Shown: positions 1 through 7,950, counted from the first letter of the stretch. The stretch is 39,721 bases of DNA from Arthrobacter sp. RIT-PI-e (GCF_001187915.1 NZ_LGIU01000063.1:1-39721); one strand, 5' to 3'. Translations and numbers: made by a program. The notes: generated from the letters alone by a model not told the origin.

Positions 1-215
1 CCCCAACCCCGCGTGCCGCGGACGTCCACCACGCCGGCCGCCACCTTGGTGCCCCCGATGTCCACGCCCACCGACAGCCCGCGGCGCGCGGGGTTGGGGA
101 AGGCGCTCCGCGGGGAACGTGCCGTCAGGGAGGCGCTGCCGCGCTGCAGGGCGCCGGCGTCCACCCGTGTCCGGCGCGCAGGGGGCGTGGAGGCGCGCTC
201 GGGCTTCATCGGCAT
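1..215 (-). CDS. ROK-family glucokinase, N-terminal part (cut by window edge)
   Basis: This reading frame enters from the left edge, and only about the first 71 codons are present. The translation contains SVGVDIGGTKVAAGVVD near residues 48-64, the DxGGTK phosphate-binding motif that opens the ROK (repressor/ORF/kinase) fold of glucokinases. In the family this enzyme phosphorylates glucose in the cytoplasm at the entry to glycolysis. The chosen ATG has AGAAGGG six bases upstream; a second in-frame ATG lies two codons later. About 46 residues rich in Arg, Ser and Pro precede the ROK core, which is longer than usual for glucokinases, so the true start could be an internal GTG. It is divergent from the acyl-CoA ligase gene. 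Substrate specificity cannot be judged from this fragment. Confidence 0.75.
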   Translation of the reverse strand, partial: MPMKPERASTPPARRTRVDAGALQRGSASLTARSPRSAFPNPARRGLSVGVDIGGTKVAAGVVDVRGTRGW

Positions 216-267
216 GGTGGTCCCTTCTGGACGGGTGCGGGGCGCGGTCGGCGTGGTTGTCGATTCG

Positions 268-273
268 TACACT
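268..273 (+). promoter_or_regulatory. Candidate -10 element (TACACT) of the acyl-CoA ligase gene
   Basis: TACACT fits the relaxed actinobacterial -10 pattern TAnnnT and lies about 75 bases before the ligase start in the divergent intergenic region. No recognisable -35 hexamer sits at the right distance, so this is a weak call. Confidence 0.25.
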
Positions 274-348
274 ACGTGACGGCCATCCGCCCCGGTGAAC
301 GGATAGGCTGGCACCACCCCAGGGCCAGGTGATACCGAAGGAGCTATC

Positions 349-2157
349 GTGCGTGACATCAGCGTTCCCGTCCTCGTGGACGTCCCCCGCCGGACGAACA
401 CCGCCGACCTCGTGGTACGTCAGGCGGCCAAGCCGTCCGATCCCGCGCTGTTCGCCGTGAAGAACTCCTCCGGTGAGTGGGAGGAGATCCGGGCCACCGA
501 GTTCCGCCGGCAGGTGGAGCACCTCGCCAAGGGGCTGATCGCGTCCGATGTGCAGCCCGGGGACCGCGTGGCGATCATGGCACGGACCCGCTACGAGTGG
601 TCCCTGGCCGATTTCGCCATCTGGTTCGCCGGGGCGGTGTCCGTGCCCGTCTACGAGACCTCCTCCCCCGCCCAGGTGGCGTGGATCCTCAGTGACTCCG
701 GCGCCGTGGGCGCCTTCGTGGAATCGGCGCGCCACGAGGACGTGGTGCGCGAGGCCGTGACGCTGGAGGGCATCACCTCCCTCCGCCACGTGTGGCAGTT
801 CGACGGCGGCGGCCTGGACACCCTCCGGACGGCGGGTGCGGGGACGGACGATCAGACCCTCACGGACCGCCGGTCCCACGCCGGGCTGGACGACGTCGCC
901 ACCATCATCTACACCTCCGGGACCACCGGCAGGCCCAAGGGGTGCGAACTCACGCACGGGAACTTCGTGGAGCTCTCGGAGAACGCCGCCGCGGCCCTCC
1001 CCGAGGTGGCGCGCGAGGGCGGGCAGACGATCATGTTCCTCCCCCTCGCCCACGTGTTCGCCCGCTTCATCTCGGTGCTGTGCGTGGCCTCGGGGTCCAC
1101 CGTGGCCCACACGCCGGACGTGAAGAACCTGCTCCCCGACCTCCAGAGCTACAAGCCGACCTTCATCCTCGCCGTCCCGCGCGTGTTCGAGAAGGTGTAC
1201 AACAACTCGATGCTGAAGGCCGAGGACGGCGGCAAGGGCAAGATCTTCCACGCCGGAGCGGACGTGGCCATCGCCTGGTCCAGGGCCGAGCAGGCCGGCA
1301 GGATCCCGCTGACCCTGAAGGTGAAGCACGCCGTGTTCGACCGGCTGCTCTACGGCAAGATCCGCACCGCGATGGGCGGGCGCGTGCAGCACGCCGTCTC
1401 CGGTGGTGCGCCCCTGGGTGACCGCCTCGGCCACTTCTTCCACGGCATCGGGCTCATGGTCCTCGAGGGCTACGGCCTCACGGAGACCACGGCACCGATC
1501 ACGGTGAACACCCCGAAGAAGATCAAGATCGGCACGGTCGGAGCCCCCCTCCCCGGTAACGGGGTGAAGATCGCGGACGACGGCGAGATCCTCGCCAGGG
1601 GCGTCTGCGTCATGAAGGGGTACGCCAACCGGCCCGACCTCACCGGGGACGCCTTCGTGGACGGATGGTTCCGCACCGGTGACATCGGGGAGCTCGACGA
1701 CGACGGCTTCCTGCGCATCACGGGCCGCAAGAAGGAGATCATCGTGACCGCCAGCGGGAAGAACGTCATCCCCGCGATGCTCGAGGACACCATCCGCTCC
1801 AACGCCCTGGTGTCCCAGTGCGTGGTGGTCGGTGACCAGCGGGCCTTCATCTCGGCCCTGATCACCCTCGACGAGGAAGCGCTGCCCGGGTGGCTGGACC
1901 GGCACCAGCTGCCCGCCGCCACCAGCACGGCCGAGGCCGCGCAGCATCCCGCGGTCCTCGCGGAGATCCAGTCGCTCGTGGACGACGTCAACACCACCGT
2001 GTCCCGCGCCGAGGCCATCAAGGTGTTCCGGATCGTCCCCACCGACTTCACGGAGACCACCGGGCACCTCACGCCGTCGCTGAAGATCAAGCGCGCCCAG
2101 GTGCTGAAGGACTACTCGGACGTGGTGGATTCGATCTACTCGACCGCGAAGGGCTGA
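349..2157 (+). CDS. Long-chain fatty-acid--CoA ligase (AMP-dependent synthetase, FadD15-like)
   Basis: This 602-residue ANL-superfamily enzyme activates long-chain fatty acids to acyl-CoA through an acyl-adenylate, feeding beta-oxidation and lipid synthesis. The P-loop-like motif YTSGTTGRPKG is at about residues 188-198, the adenine-binding motif GYGLTETT at 374-381, the hinge motif RTGDIGEL at 442-449 and the GRKKEIIVTASGKN segment at 459-472. The length and the insertion before the C-terminal domain match the FadD15/long-chain group rather than short-chain acetyl-CoA synthetases. The GTG start is preceded by AAGGAG at good spacing. Next to it are a divergent glucokinase and a convergent mycothione reductase. 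Chain-length preference cannot be read from sequence alone. Confidence 0.9.
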   Translation: MRDISVPVLVDVPRRTNTADLVVRQAAKPSDPALFAVKNSSGEWEEIRATEFRRQVEHLAKGLIASDVQPGDRVAIMARTRYEWSLADFAIWFAGAVSVPVYETSSPAQVAWILSDSGAVGAFVESARHEDVVREAVTLEGITSLRHVWQFDGGGLDTLRTAGAGTDDQTLTDRRSHAGLDDVATIIYTSGTTGRPKGCELTHGNFVELSENAAAALPEVAREGGQTIMFLPLAHVFARFISVLCVASGSTVAHTPDVKNLLPDLQSYKPTFILAVPRVFEKVYNNSMLKAEDGGKGKIFHAGADVAIAWSRAEQAGRIPLTLKVKHAVFDRLLYGKIRTAMGGRVQHAVSGGAPLGDRLGHFFHGIGLMVLEGYGLTETTAPITVNTPKKIKIGTVGAPLPGNGVKIADDGEILARGVCVMKGYANRPDLTGDAFVDGWFRTGDIGELDDDGFLRITGRKKEIIVTASGKNVIPAMLEDTIRSNALVSQCVVVGDQRAFISALITLDEEALPGWLDRHQLPAATSTAEAAQHPAVLAEIQSLVDDVNTTVSRAEAIKVFRIVPTDFTETTGHLTPSLKIKRAQVLKDYSDVVDSIYSTAKG

Positions 2158-2165
2158 GGACCCGG

Positions 2166-2198
2166 CCGCCGCCCGGTGTCCCCGGACCCGGGCGGCGG
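2166..2198. terminator. Hairpin between convergent acyl-CoA ligase and mycothione reductase genes
   Basis: Perfect 11-bp inverted repeat CCGCCGCCCGG / CCGGGCGGCGG with an 11-base loop, in the 67-bp gap between two converging stop codons. Only TT follows on the plus side, so it is a GC-rich hairpin without a real U-tract. It may serve both directions. Confidence 0.6.
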
Positions 2199-2224
2199 TT
2201 CCGCGTCGGCGTCGGACCGGGGGC

Positions 2225-3628
2225 TCAGTCCAGGGGGAGCGACAGCAGCGCGTTCTCGACCACCTCGGTGAGGGCCGGGTGGATCCAGTACTGGCCCCGC
2301 GCCATGGTCCGCGCATCGAGCCCGAAGGACATCGCCTGGATGATCGGCTGGATGATCATCGACGCCTCGTGACCGAGGATGTGCGCGCCGAGGATGCGTC
2401 CGGTGGACCGGTCGGCGATGAGCTTCACGAACCCCTCGGTGTCCTCCATCGCCCACCCGTAGGCCGTGGACCCGTAGTGCTGCACCGCGGTGACCACCGC
2501 GGTGCCCGAGGCCTCCGCGTGCACCAGGGCCTGCTCCTCCGTCATCCCCACCGACGCCGTCTGCGGATGGGAGAACACCGCGGCCGGGACGAACCGGTGG
2601 TCACTGCTCCGCAGGTCGTCGGGGTGCACCACGTTGTGTGCCACGACCTTCGCCTCGTGGTTGGCGACGTGCTTGAGCTGGTAGTCGCTGCTCACGTCCC
2701 CCAGGGACCACAGCCCGAGCACGGGTGAGCCTCCGCGCAGCACCCGCTGGTGCTCATCCACCACGAGCCGGCCGTCGTCGTGCAGGTCCAGGCCCGCTTC
2801 CGCCGCCCCGAGCGTGTCCGTGTTCGGCGCGCGGCCCACGGCGACCAGCACGACGTCCACCTCCACCTCCGCAGGTCCTCCCGGCCCGTTCAGTCGTACG
2901 GTCGCACTGCCGTCCGGGTTCGCGGCGATCTCCGTGACGTCCGTGTCCAGGCGGAGATCCCACTGGGAGGCCGCCTGCGCCGTGAATGCGGCGGACACGG
3001 TGTCGTCGAGATGCCGGAGCATCCCGCCCGAACGGACGGCGATGGTCACCCGGGCCCCGAAGGCACCGAACACGTGCGCGAACTCCGCCGCCACATATCC
3101 CCCACCCATGACGAGGATCCGCGCCGGCAGGTGATCGAGCCGCATGACCGTGTCCGAGGTGTGGACCTGCGGGAGGGTGCTGCCGGGGATGTCCGGGACC
3201 ACCGGGCGCGAGCCGGTGGCGATGACCAGCTGGTCCGCCGTGATCTCCTCACCGGACGACGTCACGAAGGACCTCTCCCCCGTGAGGCGAACGTGCTCCT
3301 CGACGAGCGTCACGTTCTCCAAATCCTCGGCGCGGTAGTCCCGGCCTCCGGCGGAGATGACGTCGATCCTGCTGAAGATGCGGTCCCGGACCTCCGCCCA
3401 GCGGACGCCGTCGAAGGTGAGGTCCACGCCGAGCCGCGAGGCCTCCGCCGGGGCGGAGGCGAGCTGGGCCGGGTACACGTACATCTTGGTGGGGATGCAC
3501 CCCACGTTCAGGCACGTCCCCCCGAAGGTGCCGCCCTCCACGAGGACCACCTTCCGGTGCTCCCACTCCGGGGTGATGAGGGTGTTCCCTGAGCCGGAAC
3601 CGATGATCGCGAGGTCGTAATGGGTCAC
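2225..3628 (-). CDS. mtr: Mycothione reductase
   Basis: This 467-residue FAD/NADPH disulfide oxidoreductase is in the glutathione-reductase fold. It would reduce mycothione (oxidised mycothiol) to mycothiol, the main actinobacterial low-molecular-weight thiol, in the cytoplasm. The N-terminal FAD site starts at YDLAIIGSGSGN. The redox pair lies in GGTCLNVGC (C39 and C44), a second Rossmann motif VMGGGYVAAEFAHVFG binds NADPH, and the C-terminal YWIHPALTEVVENAL carries the His-Glu pair of the dimer interface. I chose GTG at 3628 because the protein begins VTHYDLAII there. A longer frame back to 3679 adds residues that do not look like the family. No ribosome-binding site precedes this GTG, but a -10-like hexamer does, so the message may be leaderless. 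Dihydrolipoamide dehydrogenase is the nearest alternative; the length and the SGSGN start favour Mtr. Confidence 0.88.
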   Translation of the reverse strand: MTHYDLAIIGSGSGNTLITPEWEHRKVVLVEGGTFGGTCLNVGCIPTKMYVYPAQLASAPAEASRLGVDLTFDGVRWAEVRDRIFSRIDVISAGGRDYRAEDLENVTLVEEHVRLTGERSFVTSSGEEITADQLVIATGSRPVVPDIPGSTLPQVHTSDTVMRLDHLPARILVMGGGYVAAEFAHVFGAFGARVTIAVRSGGMLRHLDDTVSAAFTAQAASQWDLRLDTDVTEIAANPDGSATVRLNGPGGPAEVEVDVVLVAVGRAPNTDTLGAAEAGLDLHDDGRLVVDEHQRVLRGGSPVLGLWSLGDVSSDYQLKHVANHEAKVVAHNVVHPDDLRSSDHRFVPAAVFSHPQTASVGMTEEQALVHAEASGTAVVTAVQHYGSTAYGWAMEDTEGFVKLIADRSTGRILGAHILGHEASMIIQPIIQAMSFGLDARTMARGQYWIHPALTEVVENALLSLPLD

Positions 3629-3635
3629 ACGGTGC

Positions 3636-3641
3636 AGTTTA
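3636..3641 (-). promoter_or_regulatory. -10-like element (TAAACT) placing transcription start at the mtr start codon
   Basis: On the minus strand TAAACT (pattern TAnnnT) ends eight bases before the GTG start of mtr. Normal spacing would put the first transcribed base at or next to that GTG. With no Shine-Dalgarno sequence present, this fits a leaderless mRNA, which is common in Actinobacteria. No clear -35 element is visible. Confidence 0.4.
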
Positions 3642-3722
3642 TCGGCGGAGCGCCCTCGTCCGGTCCCCGGATGCCGCACGGGCCGCCCGCACCGTCGGCC
3701 CGGCGGGTGTGGAGCTTCCCCC

Positions 3723-3728
3723 TATGAT
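3723..3728 (+). promoter_or_regulatory. Candidate -10 element (TATGAT) of the orphan parA-like gene
   Basis: TATGAT matches TATAAT at five of six positions and lies 63 bases upstream of the GTG start of the ParA-like gene, in the divergent region shared with mtr. No convincing -35 hexamer was found 16-18 bases before it. Confidence 0.4.
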
Positions 3729-3791
3729 GGTCGGGGATCCCATCACGGCGGCCTCGCAGGTGACGGCCACGATCAAGCAGAGGTTCGACAC

Positions 3792-4613
3792 GTGCAGGTA
3801 GTGAGTATCAGCAGCCTCAAAGGAGGCGTCGGAAAGACGTCGGTGACCCTCGGGCTGGCATCGGCGGCGCTCGCGGCGGGTGTGCCCACCCTGGTGGTCG
3901 ACCTCGACCCGCATGCCGATGCGACCACGGGTCTCGGGGTGCGGCCCTCGGGTCAGCTCGACATCGGCCGCCTGCTGAGAAACGCACGCCGTGGTGATCT
4001 GCGTGCGCACGCGGTCACCAGTGGCTGGGTGGCCACGGCGGCCGCCCGGAACCGTCGGGCCACACCGAGGCTCGACGTCGCGATGGGCTCGGCCTACGCC
4101 GGCATCTACGACCGCCCCGACCTCGGGCGCCGTGACCAGCGCCGCCTCGCCGCCCTCCTGTCCCGTCTCGAGGGCTACGGCCTCGTGCTCGTCGACTGCC
4201 CACCCTCGCTCAACGGCCTCACCCGGATGGCCTGGACCGCCAGCAGCAAGGTGGTGCTCGTGGCCGAACCGAGCCTGTTCTCCGTGGCCGGGACCGAACG
4301 CACCATGCGCGCCCTGGAGCTGTTCCGGCGCGAGTTCGCCCCGGACCTGCGCGCTGCGGGGATCGTCACCAACCGGGTGCGCCCCGCCTCGGTGGAGCAC
4401 GCGTTCCGGCTGGGTGAGATGCGGCAGATGTTCGGCGACGCGCTGCTCGGGCCGGTGCTGCCGGAACAGGCTGACTGGCAGCAGATCCAGGGAGCCGCGC
4501 ATCCTGTGCACCACTGGCCGGGGGACGGCGCCGCACGGACCGCGGCGCAGTTCGACGAGCTGCTGACCAACATGGTGGACCTCGAGCGGCCGAGGGACCG
4601 CGGGCGACGCTGA
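3792..4613 (+). CDS. ParA/Soj-like P-loop ATPase (orphan, no adjacent ParB)
   Basis: This 273-residue ATPase is of the ParA/MinD deviant Walker A family. The motif KGGVGKTS lies at residues 10-17 with the signature lysine K10. The switch region VVDLDPHADATTG follows at 35-47, and LVDCPPSLNGLTR forms the second acidic motif. The C-terminus is basic and shows no DNA-binding domain. The start is GTG with AGAGG upstream. It runs convergent with the merR gene, separated by only 8 bp, and divergent from mtr. Chromosomal ParA proteins move cargo or origins by ATP-dependent binding to DNA, but this copy has no ParB partner or visible parS, so its cargo is unknown. Similar orphan ParAs occur beside this merR in other actinobacteria, as far as I recall. 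Confidence 0.8.
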   Translation: MQVVSISSLKGGVGKTSVTLGLASAALAAGVPTLVVDLDPHADATTGLGVRPSGQLDIGRLLRNARRGDLRAHAVTSGWVATAAARNRRATPRLDVAMGSAYAGIYDRPDLGRRDQRRLAALLSRLEGYGLVLVDCPPSLNGLTRMAWTASSKVVLVAEPSLFSVAGTERTMRALELFRREFAPDLRAAGIVTNRVRPASVEHAFRLGEMRQMFGDALLGPVLPEQADWQQIQGAAHPVHHWPGDGAARTAAQFDELLTNMVDLERPRDRGRR

Positions 4614-4621
4614 GCGCAGGG

Positions 4622-5209
4622 TCAGCCGATCCTCCGTGCAGCCCTGCGGTTCCCGACCTCGTCCCCGGGGAAGTCCTCGAGGAGCGCGTGTTCGCGCGGC
4701 GGCGCGGCGAGGGCGCCCGCGGCCTCCCGCCACACCCGTCCGACGGCGATCCCGAAGACCCCCTGACCCCCCTGGACGAGGTCGATCACCTCGTCCGCCG
4801 ACGTGCACTCGTACACGCTCGCGCCGTCGCTCATCAGGGTGATCTGTGCCAGGTCCTCCACCCCGCGCTCACGCAGATGTTCCACGGCGGTGCGGATCTG
4901 CTGGAGGGAGACACCGGTGTCCAGCAGACGTTTGACCACCTTGAGCACCAGAATGTCCCGGAAACCGTACAGCCGCGGGGTGCCGGAGCCGGACGTGCCA
5001 CGGACAGCGGGCTCCACGAGCCCCGTACGCGCCCAGTAGTCGAGCTGCCGGTACGTGATCCCCGCCGCCTTGCACGCGGTGGGCCCGCGGTACCCGGCGT
5101 CCACGTCGAGGACGGGGAGATCCTCCGTGAACAGGAGACCCTGGGTGCTCGGAGGGGTACCCGTGGTCACCGGGCCGGATGCCTCGTCGGCGTCACCCTT
5201 CGGACTCAC
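4622..5209 (-). CDS. MerR-family transcriptional regulator (Rv1830-like)
   Basis: This is a 195-residue regulator. After about 40 loosely structured residues comes a MerR-type winged helix-turn-helix (ITYRQLDYWARTGLVEP at 51-67, then RLYGFRDILVLKVVKRLLD at about 79-97) and a helical region with SLQQIRTAVEHLRERGV. The C-terminal part lacks the cysteine cluster of metal-sensing MerR proteins. The GTG start at 5209 is chosen because GGAGG precedes it by six bases; the frame is open for 21 more codons upstream. Its place downstream of garA, ftsR and the nuclease-family gene matches M. tuberculosis Rv1830. A 200-bp leader with its own good promoter (5323-5351) suggests independent control. Its target genes are not identifiable here. 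Confidence 0.82.
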   Translation of the reverse strand: MSPKGDADEASGPVTTGTPPSTQGLLFTEDLPVLDVDAGYRGPTACKAAGITYRQLDYWARTGLVEPAVRGTSGSGTPRLYGFRDILVLKVVKRLLDTGVSLQQIRTAVEHLRERGVEDLAQITLMSDGASVYECTSADEVIDLVQGGQGVFGIAVGRVWREAAGALAAPPREHALLEDFPGDEVGNRRAARRIG

Positions 5210-5322
5210 GTGCTGCCTCCTCGTTCTGTTCCCGGTCGTCCCCCCGAGCCGGGGAAGCCGCAGGATCTGCACTCAAGTGTGCGCCCGGGCCATCGCGCAC
5301 GCAATGGGAACTGTATGTCTCG

Positions 5323-5351
5323 ACGTTAGATCGCGGGTGGGGGAAGGTCAA
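5323..5351 (-). promoter_or_regulatory. Sigma-70-type promoter of the Rv1830-like merR
   Basis: On the minus strand a -35 hexamer TTGACC (5346-5351) is followed after exactly 17 bases by TAACGT (5323-5328). The first matches TTGACA at five of six positions and the second fits TAnnnT. Transcription would begin near 5316, giving a leader of roughly 107 bases before the GTG. Confidence 0.55.
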
Positions 5352-5409
5352 AGAGGCGATCCTGGCGGAGCGTCCGTGTCGCCCGCCGGTGCGGACGCCC
5401 CCGGCCGGC

Positions 5410-5907
5410 TCATCCCTCGAAGTCCTCCGGCTCCACGTCCGCGAGGAACTCCCGGAACTGCCGCACCTCCTTCTCGGCGTTCTCCTCGCTCCCACCACTC
5501 GTGGCGTCCTCCGCGTCGGCGATCTCCACCCCCGCCAGCGCCAGGACGTCGTCGGCGCAGAAGATGGGGCAGGGGACCCTGAGGGCCACCGCCAGTGCGT
5601 CGGAGGCCCGGGAGTTCACGGTACCGCCGTCGTCGAGGACCAGTTGCGCGTGGTACACGGTGTCCTCCACCGAGGTGATGCGCACCTCGGTGATGGTTCG
5701 GCCCGCCGCGCTCACGGCGTCGACCAGCAGATCATGGGTCATGGGGCGCGGCGGTACGATGCCCTGCTGCACGAAGGCGATGGCGCTGGCCTCCGGAGCG
5801 CCGATCCAGATGGGCAGGTGCCTCTCGCCCTCCGCCTCGCGGAGCAGCACCAGGGGCTGGTTCGAGGGCAGCTCGATCCGCACACCCACCACTTCGATCT
5901 CGATCAT
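5410..5907 (-). CDS. Bifunctional nuclease family protein (BFN / DUF151)
   Basis: This 165-residue protein starts MIEIEVVGVRIELPSNQPLV and continues with LPIWIGAPEASAIAF and TYHAQLVLD-like and SRASDALAVALR-type segments, the pattern of the BFN (DUF151) domain. Family members have been reported to have both DNase and RNase activity, but the role in actinobacteria is poorly defined. The last 30 residues are acidic and probably disordered. It begins 8 bp after the ftsR-like gene, so the two are almost certainly co-transcribed, and the order garA-ftsR-BFN-merR matches Rv1827-Rv1830. AGGGG lies just before the ATG. Nuclease activity is inferred only from the family. Confidence 0.85.
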   Translation of the reverse strand: MIEIEVVGVRIELPSNQPLVLLREAEGERHLPIWIGAPEASAIAFVQQGIVPPRPMTHDLLVDAVSAAGRTITEVRITSVEDTVYHAQLVLDDGGTVNSRASDALAVALRVPCPIFCADDVLALAGVEIADAEDATSGGSEENAEKEVRQFREFLADVEPEDFEG

Positions 5908-5915
5908 GGTGGCCC

Positions 5916-6665
5916 CTAACTGTCCATCCGGGAGATGTGGCCGTGCACCAGGGCACTGTGGAGTCCGAGGCAGAGTTCACTGATCTCACGGGCCGCCTCG
6001 GCGGCGCGTGCCTTGGACGCCACGTCCTTCCGTGAGGCCATGGGTGCCACCACGCTCTCCACGAGTCCGAGCTCACGGTCCGCTGCGGCCCGGAAGGGGC
6101 GCAGGTGGCGGGGCTCGATCCCGTGGCCCTCGAGCTGCACGCACGCCCTGGTGACCTTGAGGGCATGCTCGTCGAAGCGGTTCTCCTCCGCGGCGATCAG
6201 CCCGAAGCTGACGAGCTCGTCCACGAGCCTGCGCGAGGCCCCGGCCTCCGCCGCGAGGGTCTCCGTGGTGAGCCGGCGGCGATGGGTACCGAGGTCCCGG
6301 GCCGTCTGCTCGGACACCGCGCGCGGTGCGAGGCTCACTCCCCCGGGCAGCGACGGCGGCTGCTCCCCACGGTCGATCGCGTCGAGGTAGTCCTTGATGA
6401 CCTTCAACGGGAGGTACTGGTCACGCTGGACGCCCAGGACGAAGCGCAGTCGCTCGACGTCGTGGGCCGCGTACTTGCGGTAGCCCGCCCGCGTACGCTT
6501 CGGGAAGATCAGGCCCTTCTCCTCCAGGAAGCGGATCTTGGAGGCGGTGACGGAGGGGAATTCCTCGGCGAGTTCGCCGAGCACCTCACCGATGGTGAGC
6601 ACGGCGGCCCCGGAAGGAAGCGCGCCCACGGTGCTGGGGCGGTGCGCCGGCTGGGAGGAAGGCAT
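5916..6665 (-). CDS. ftsR: MerR-family regulator, FtsR-like (Rv1828 / Cg1631 homologue)
   Basis: This is a 249-residue regulator. A short flexible N-terminus is followed by a MerR helix-turn-helix: LTIGEVLGELAEEFPSVTAS at about 23-42, RFLEEKGLIFPKRT and GYRKYAAHDVERLRFVLGVQ. An ordered C-terminal domain of about 150 residues replaces the metal-binding region. The characteristic PSVTASKIRFLEEKGLI stretch is shared with Rv1828 and with corynebacterial FtsR, which activates ftsZ expression. It lies directly downstream of garA (9 bp) and upstream of the nuclease-family gene, the same order as in Mycobacterium and Corynebacterium. No clear ribosome-binding site precedes the ATG, so translation may be coupled to garA. 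The gene symbol rests on family and synteny. Confidence 0.83.
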   Translation of the reverse strand: MPSSQPAHRPSTVGALPSGAAVLTIGEVLGELAEEFPSVTASKIRFLEEKGLIFPKRTRAGYRKYAAHDVERLRFVLGVQRDQYLPLKVIKDYLDAIDRGEQPPSLPGGVSLAPRAVSEQTARDLGTHRRRLTTETLAAEAGASRRLVDELVSFGLIAAEENRFDEHALKVTRACVQLEGHGIEPRHLRPFRAAADRELGLVESVVAPMASRKDVASKARAAEAAREISELCLGLHSALVHGHISRMDS

Positions 6666-6674
6666 GACGAGGTG

Positions 6675-7166
6675 CTAGACCCGGTCCGTCGGGCCCTGCG
6701 GCGCGGGGGTCGGGCCCCCGTGGGCCGCGTAGAAGGTCAGGCGGAACTTGCCGATCTGCACCTCGTTGCCGGTGCGCAACGCGACACCGTCCACGCGGTC
6801 GTTGTTGACGTAGGTGCCGTTGAGACTGCCCGTGTCCGCGACCATGAAGCCGTCCTGGGTGCGCCGGAACTCGGCGTGCTGCCGCGACACGGTGACGTCG
6901 TCCAGGAAGATGTCCGCGTTGGGGTGCCGTCCTGCCCGGGTGACGTCCTCGTCGAGCAGGAACCGTGCCCCGGCATTGGGGCCCGAGTGGGCCACCAGGA
7001 GGGCGGATCCCGCCGGCAGGGCAGCCACGGAGGCCTGCTCCTCGTGCGTGAGGTGTCGTTCCAGGTCGGACACGGCGGCCTGCGGCGGTAGACCGATGGT
7101 CGTTGTCTCAGGAGACGTCATGATCGGCTCTTCTCCATTTCCGGCTGATTTCGTACTCGGCACCAT
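6675..7166 (-). CDS. garA: FHA-domain metabolic regulator (GarA/OdhI)
   Basis: This 163-residue protein has an N-terminal phospho-tail and a C-terminal FHA domain. In Mycobacterium and Corynebacterium the homologue binds 2-oxoglutarate dehydrogenase, glutamate dehydrogenase and glutamate synthase, and is switched off when PknB/PknG phosphorylate the ETT motif, which the FHA domain then binds intramolecularly. Here ETTT lies at residues 20-23. FHA landmarks are visible: AGRHPNADIFLDD (R80), VSRQHAEF (S94, H97) and GSLNGTYVNN (N116), then EVQIGKFRLTF. ATG at 7166 is chosen because GGGGAGG precedes it by eight bases and because it places the Thr pair at 21-22, as in GarA. An alternative ATG at 7121 has a weaker GAAGAG. 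It sits between gcvH and ftsR. Confidence 0.9.
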   Translation of the reverse strand: MVPSTKSAGNGEEPIMTSPETTTIGLPPQAAVSDLERHLTHEEQASVAALPAGSALLVAHSGPNAGARFLLDEDVTRAGRHPNADIFLDDVTVSRQHAEFRRTQDGFMVADTGSLNGTYVNNDRVDGVALRTGNEVQIGKFRLTFYAAHGGPTPAPQGPTDRV

Positions 7167-7240
7167 CGGTTCGTCCTCCCCTGCTGCGGCATTCGCGCAC
7201 GTGCGCCGCACCTCCACCCCACTGCCTTCGCGAGGTGGAT

Positions 7241-7627
7241 CTAGCCTACCTGCTGGGAGTAGTCGGCTGAACTCAGGAGTCCCTGCACCACCGAGGGGTC
7301 GGAGACCTTGATCTCGAGCAGCCAGCCCTCGCCGTAGGGGTCGGTGTTCAGGAGGGAGGGATCGTCGTCGAGCGCCTCGTTGCGGCCCACCACCTCGCCG
7401 GTGACGGGCGCGTAGATGTCGCTCACGCTCTTGGTGGATTCCACCTCACCCACCACGTCCGCCCCGCTCACGCCGGCGCCCACCTCCGGCATCTGTACGT
7501 AGACCACGTCCCCGAGCGCGTCCTGCGCGAAATCGGTGATACCCACCCGGACGATGCCGTCGGCGGTCGGCTCACTGACCCACTCGTGTTCCGCGGTGTA
7601 GTGGAGGCCGTCGGGGATGTTGCTCAT
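7241..7627 (-). CDS. gcvH: Glycine cleavage system H protein
   Basis: This 128-residue lipoyl carrier shuttles the aminomethyl group between the P, T and L proteins of glycine cleavage in the cytoplasm. It opens MSNIPDGLHYTAEHEWV. The lipoyl hairpin carries EVESTKSVSDIYAPVTGEV, with the modified lysine at K66 in the ESTK motif. Length and sequence are typical. GAAAGG lies five bases before the ATG. The other glycine-cleavage genes are not in this window, so gcvH stands alone at the head of the garA cluster, as in M. tuberculosis Rv1826. The leader from the suggested promoter is only about 56 bases, too short for a glycine riboswitch. Confidence 0.95.
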   Translation of the reverse strand: MSNIPDGLHYTAEHEWVSEPTADGIVRVGITDFAQDALGDVVYVQMPEVGAGVSGADVVGEVESTKSVSDIYAPVTGEVVGRNEALDDDPSLLNTDPYGEGWLLEIKVSDPSVVQGLLSSADYSQQVG

Positions 7628-7690
7628 GGTTGCCTTTCGGACGCGGACTGCGACGGCGCCGGGAACAGCCTGCCGTGCGGGTACTGGACG

Positions 7691-7696
7691 AGTATA
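7691..7696 (-). promoter_or_regulatory. Candidate -10 element (TATACT) for gcvH-garA-ftsR
   Basis: TATACT on the minus strand matches TATAAT at five of six positions and would start transcription about 56 bases before gcvH. It lies after the tRNA-Pro terminator, so it is the natural promoter for the cluster. No good -35 hexamer is seen. Confidence 0.4.
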
Positions 7697-7761
7697 GGCA
7701 CATCGGGAACCGGTGCGAGGTGCTCCCCGGTGCCGGTGGACAACCACTCCCGGGAACGAGA

Positions 7762-7795
7762 AAACCCTGGTGGAAGTTGCCTTCCACCAGGGTTT
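7762..7795 (-). terminator. Rho-independent terminator after tRNA-Pro
   Basis: Perfect 15-bp inverted repeat (minus strand AAACCCTGGTGGAAG, GCAA loop, then the complement ending TTT), with one further T and TCTCG after it. The GNRA-type loop and the position three bases after the tRNA CCA make it a convincing tRNA terminator. Confidence 0.9.
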
Positions 7796-7797
7796 CG

Positions 7798-7874
<77 letters not shown>

Positions 7875-7950
7875 ATCGACCCGCGCTGCGGGCCAAACCA
7901 CTCGGACAACACTACAGCATTCCCAGGGTGGTCCAGTACCCGCCGGCGGA

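Noticed and set aside
7628..7760. Possible glycine riboswitch upstream of gcvH
   Set aside because: The leader after the likely promoter is only about 56 bases and shows no tandem aptamer architecture.
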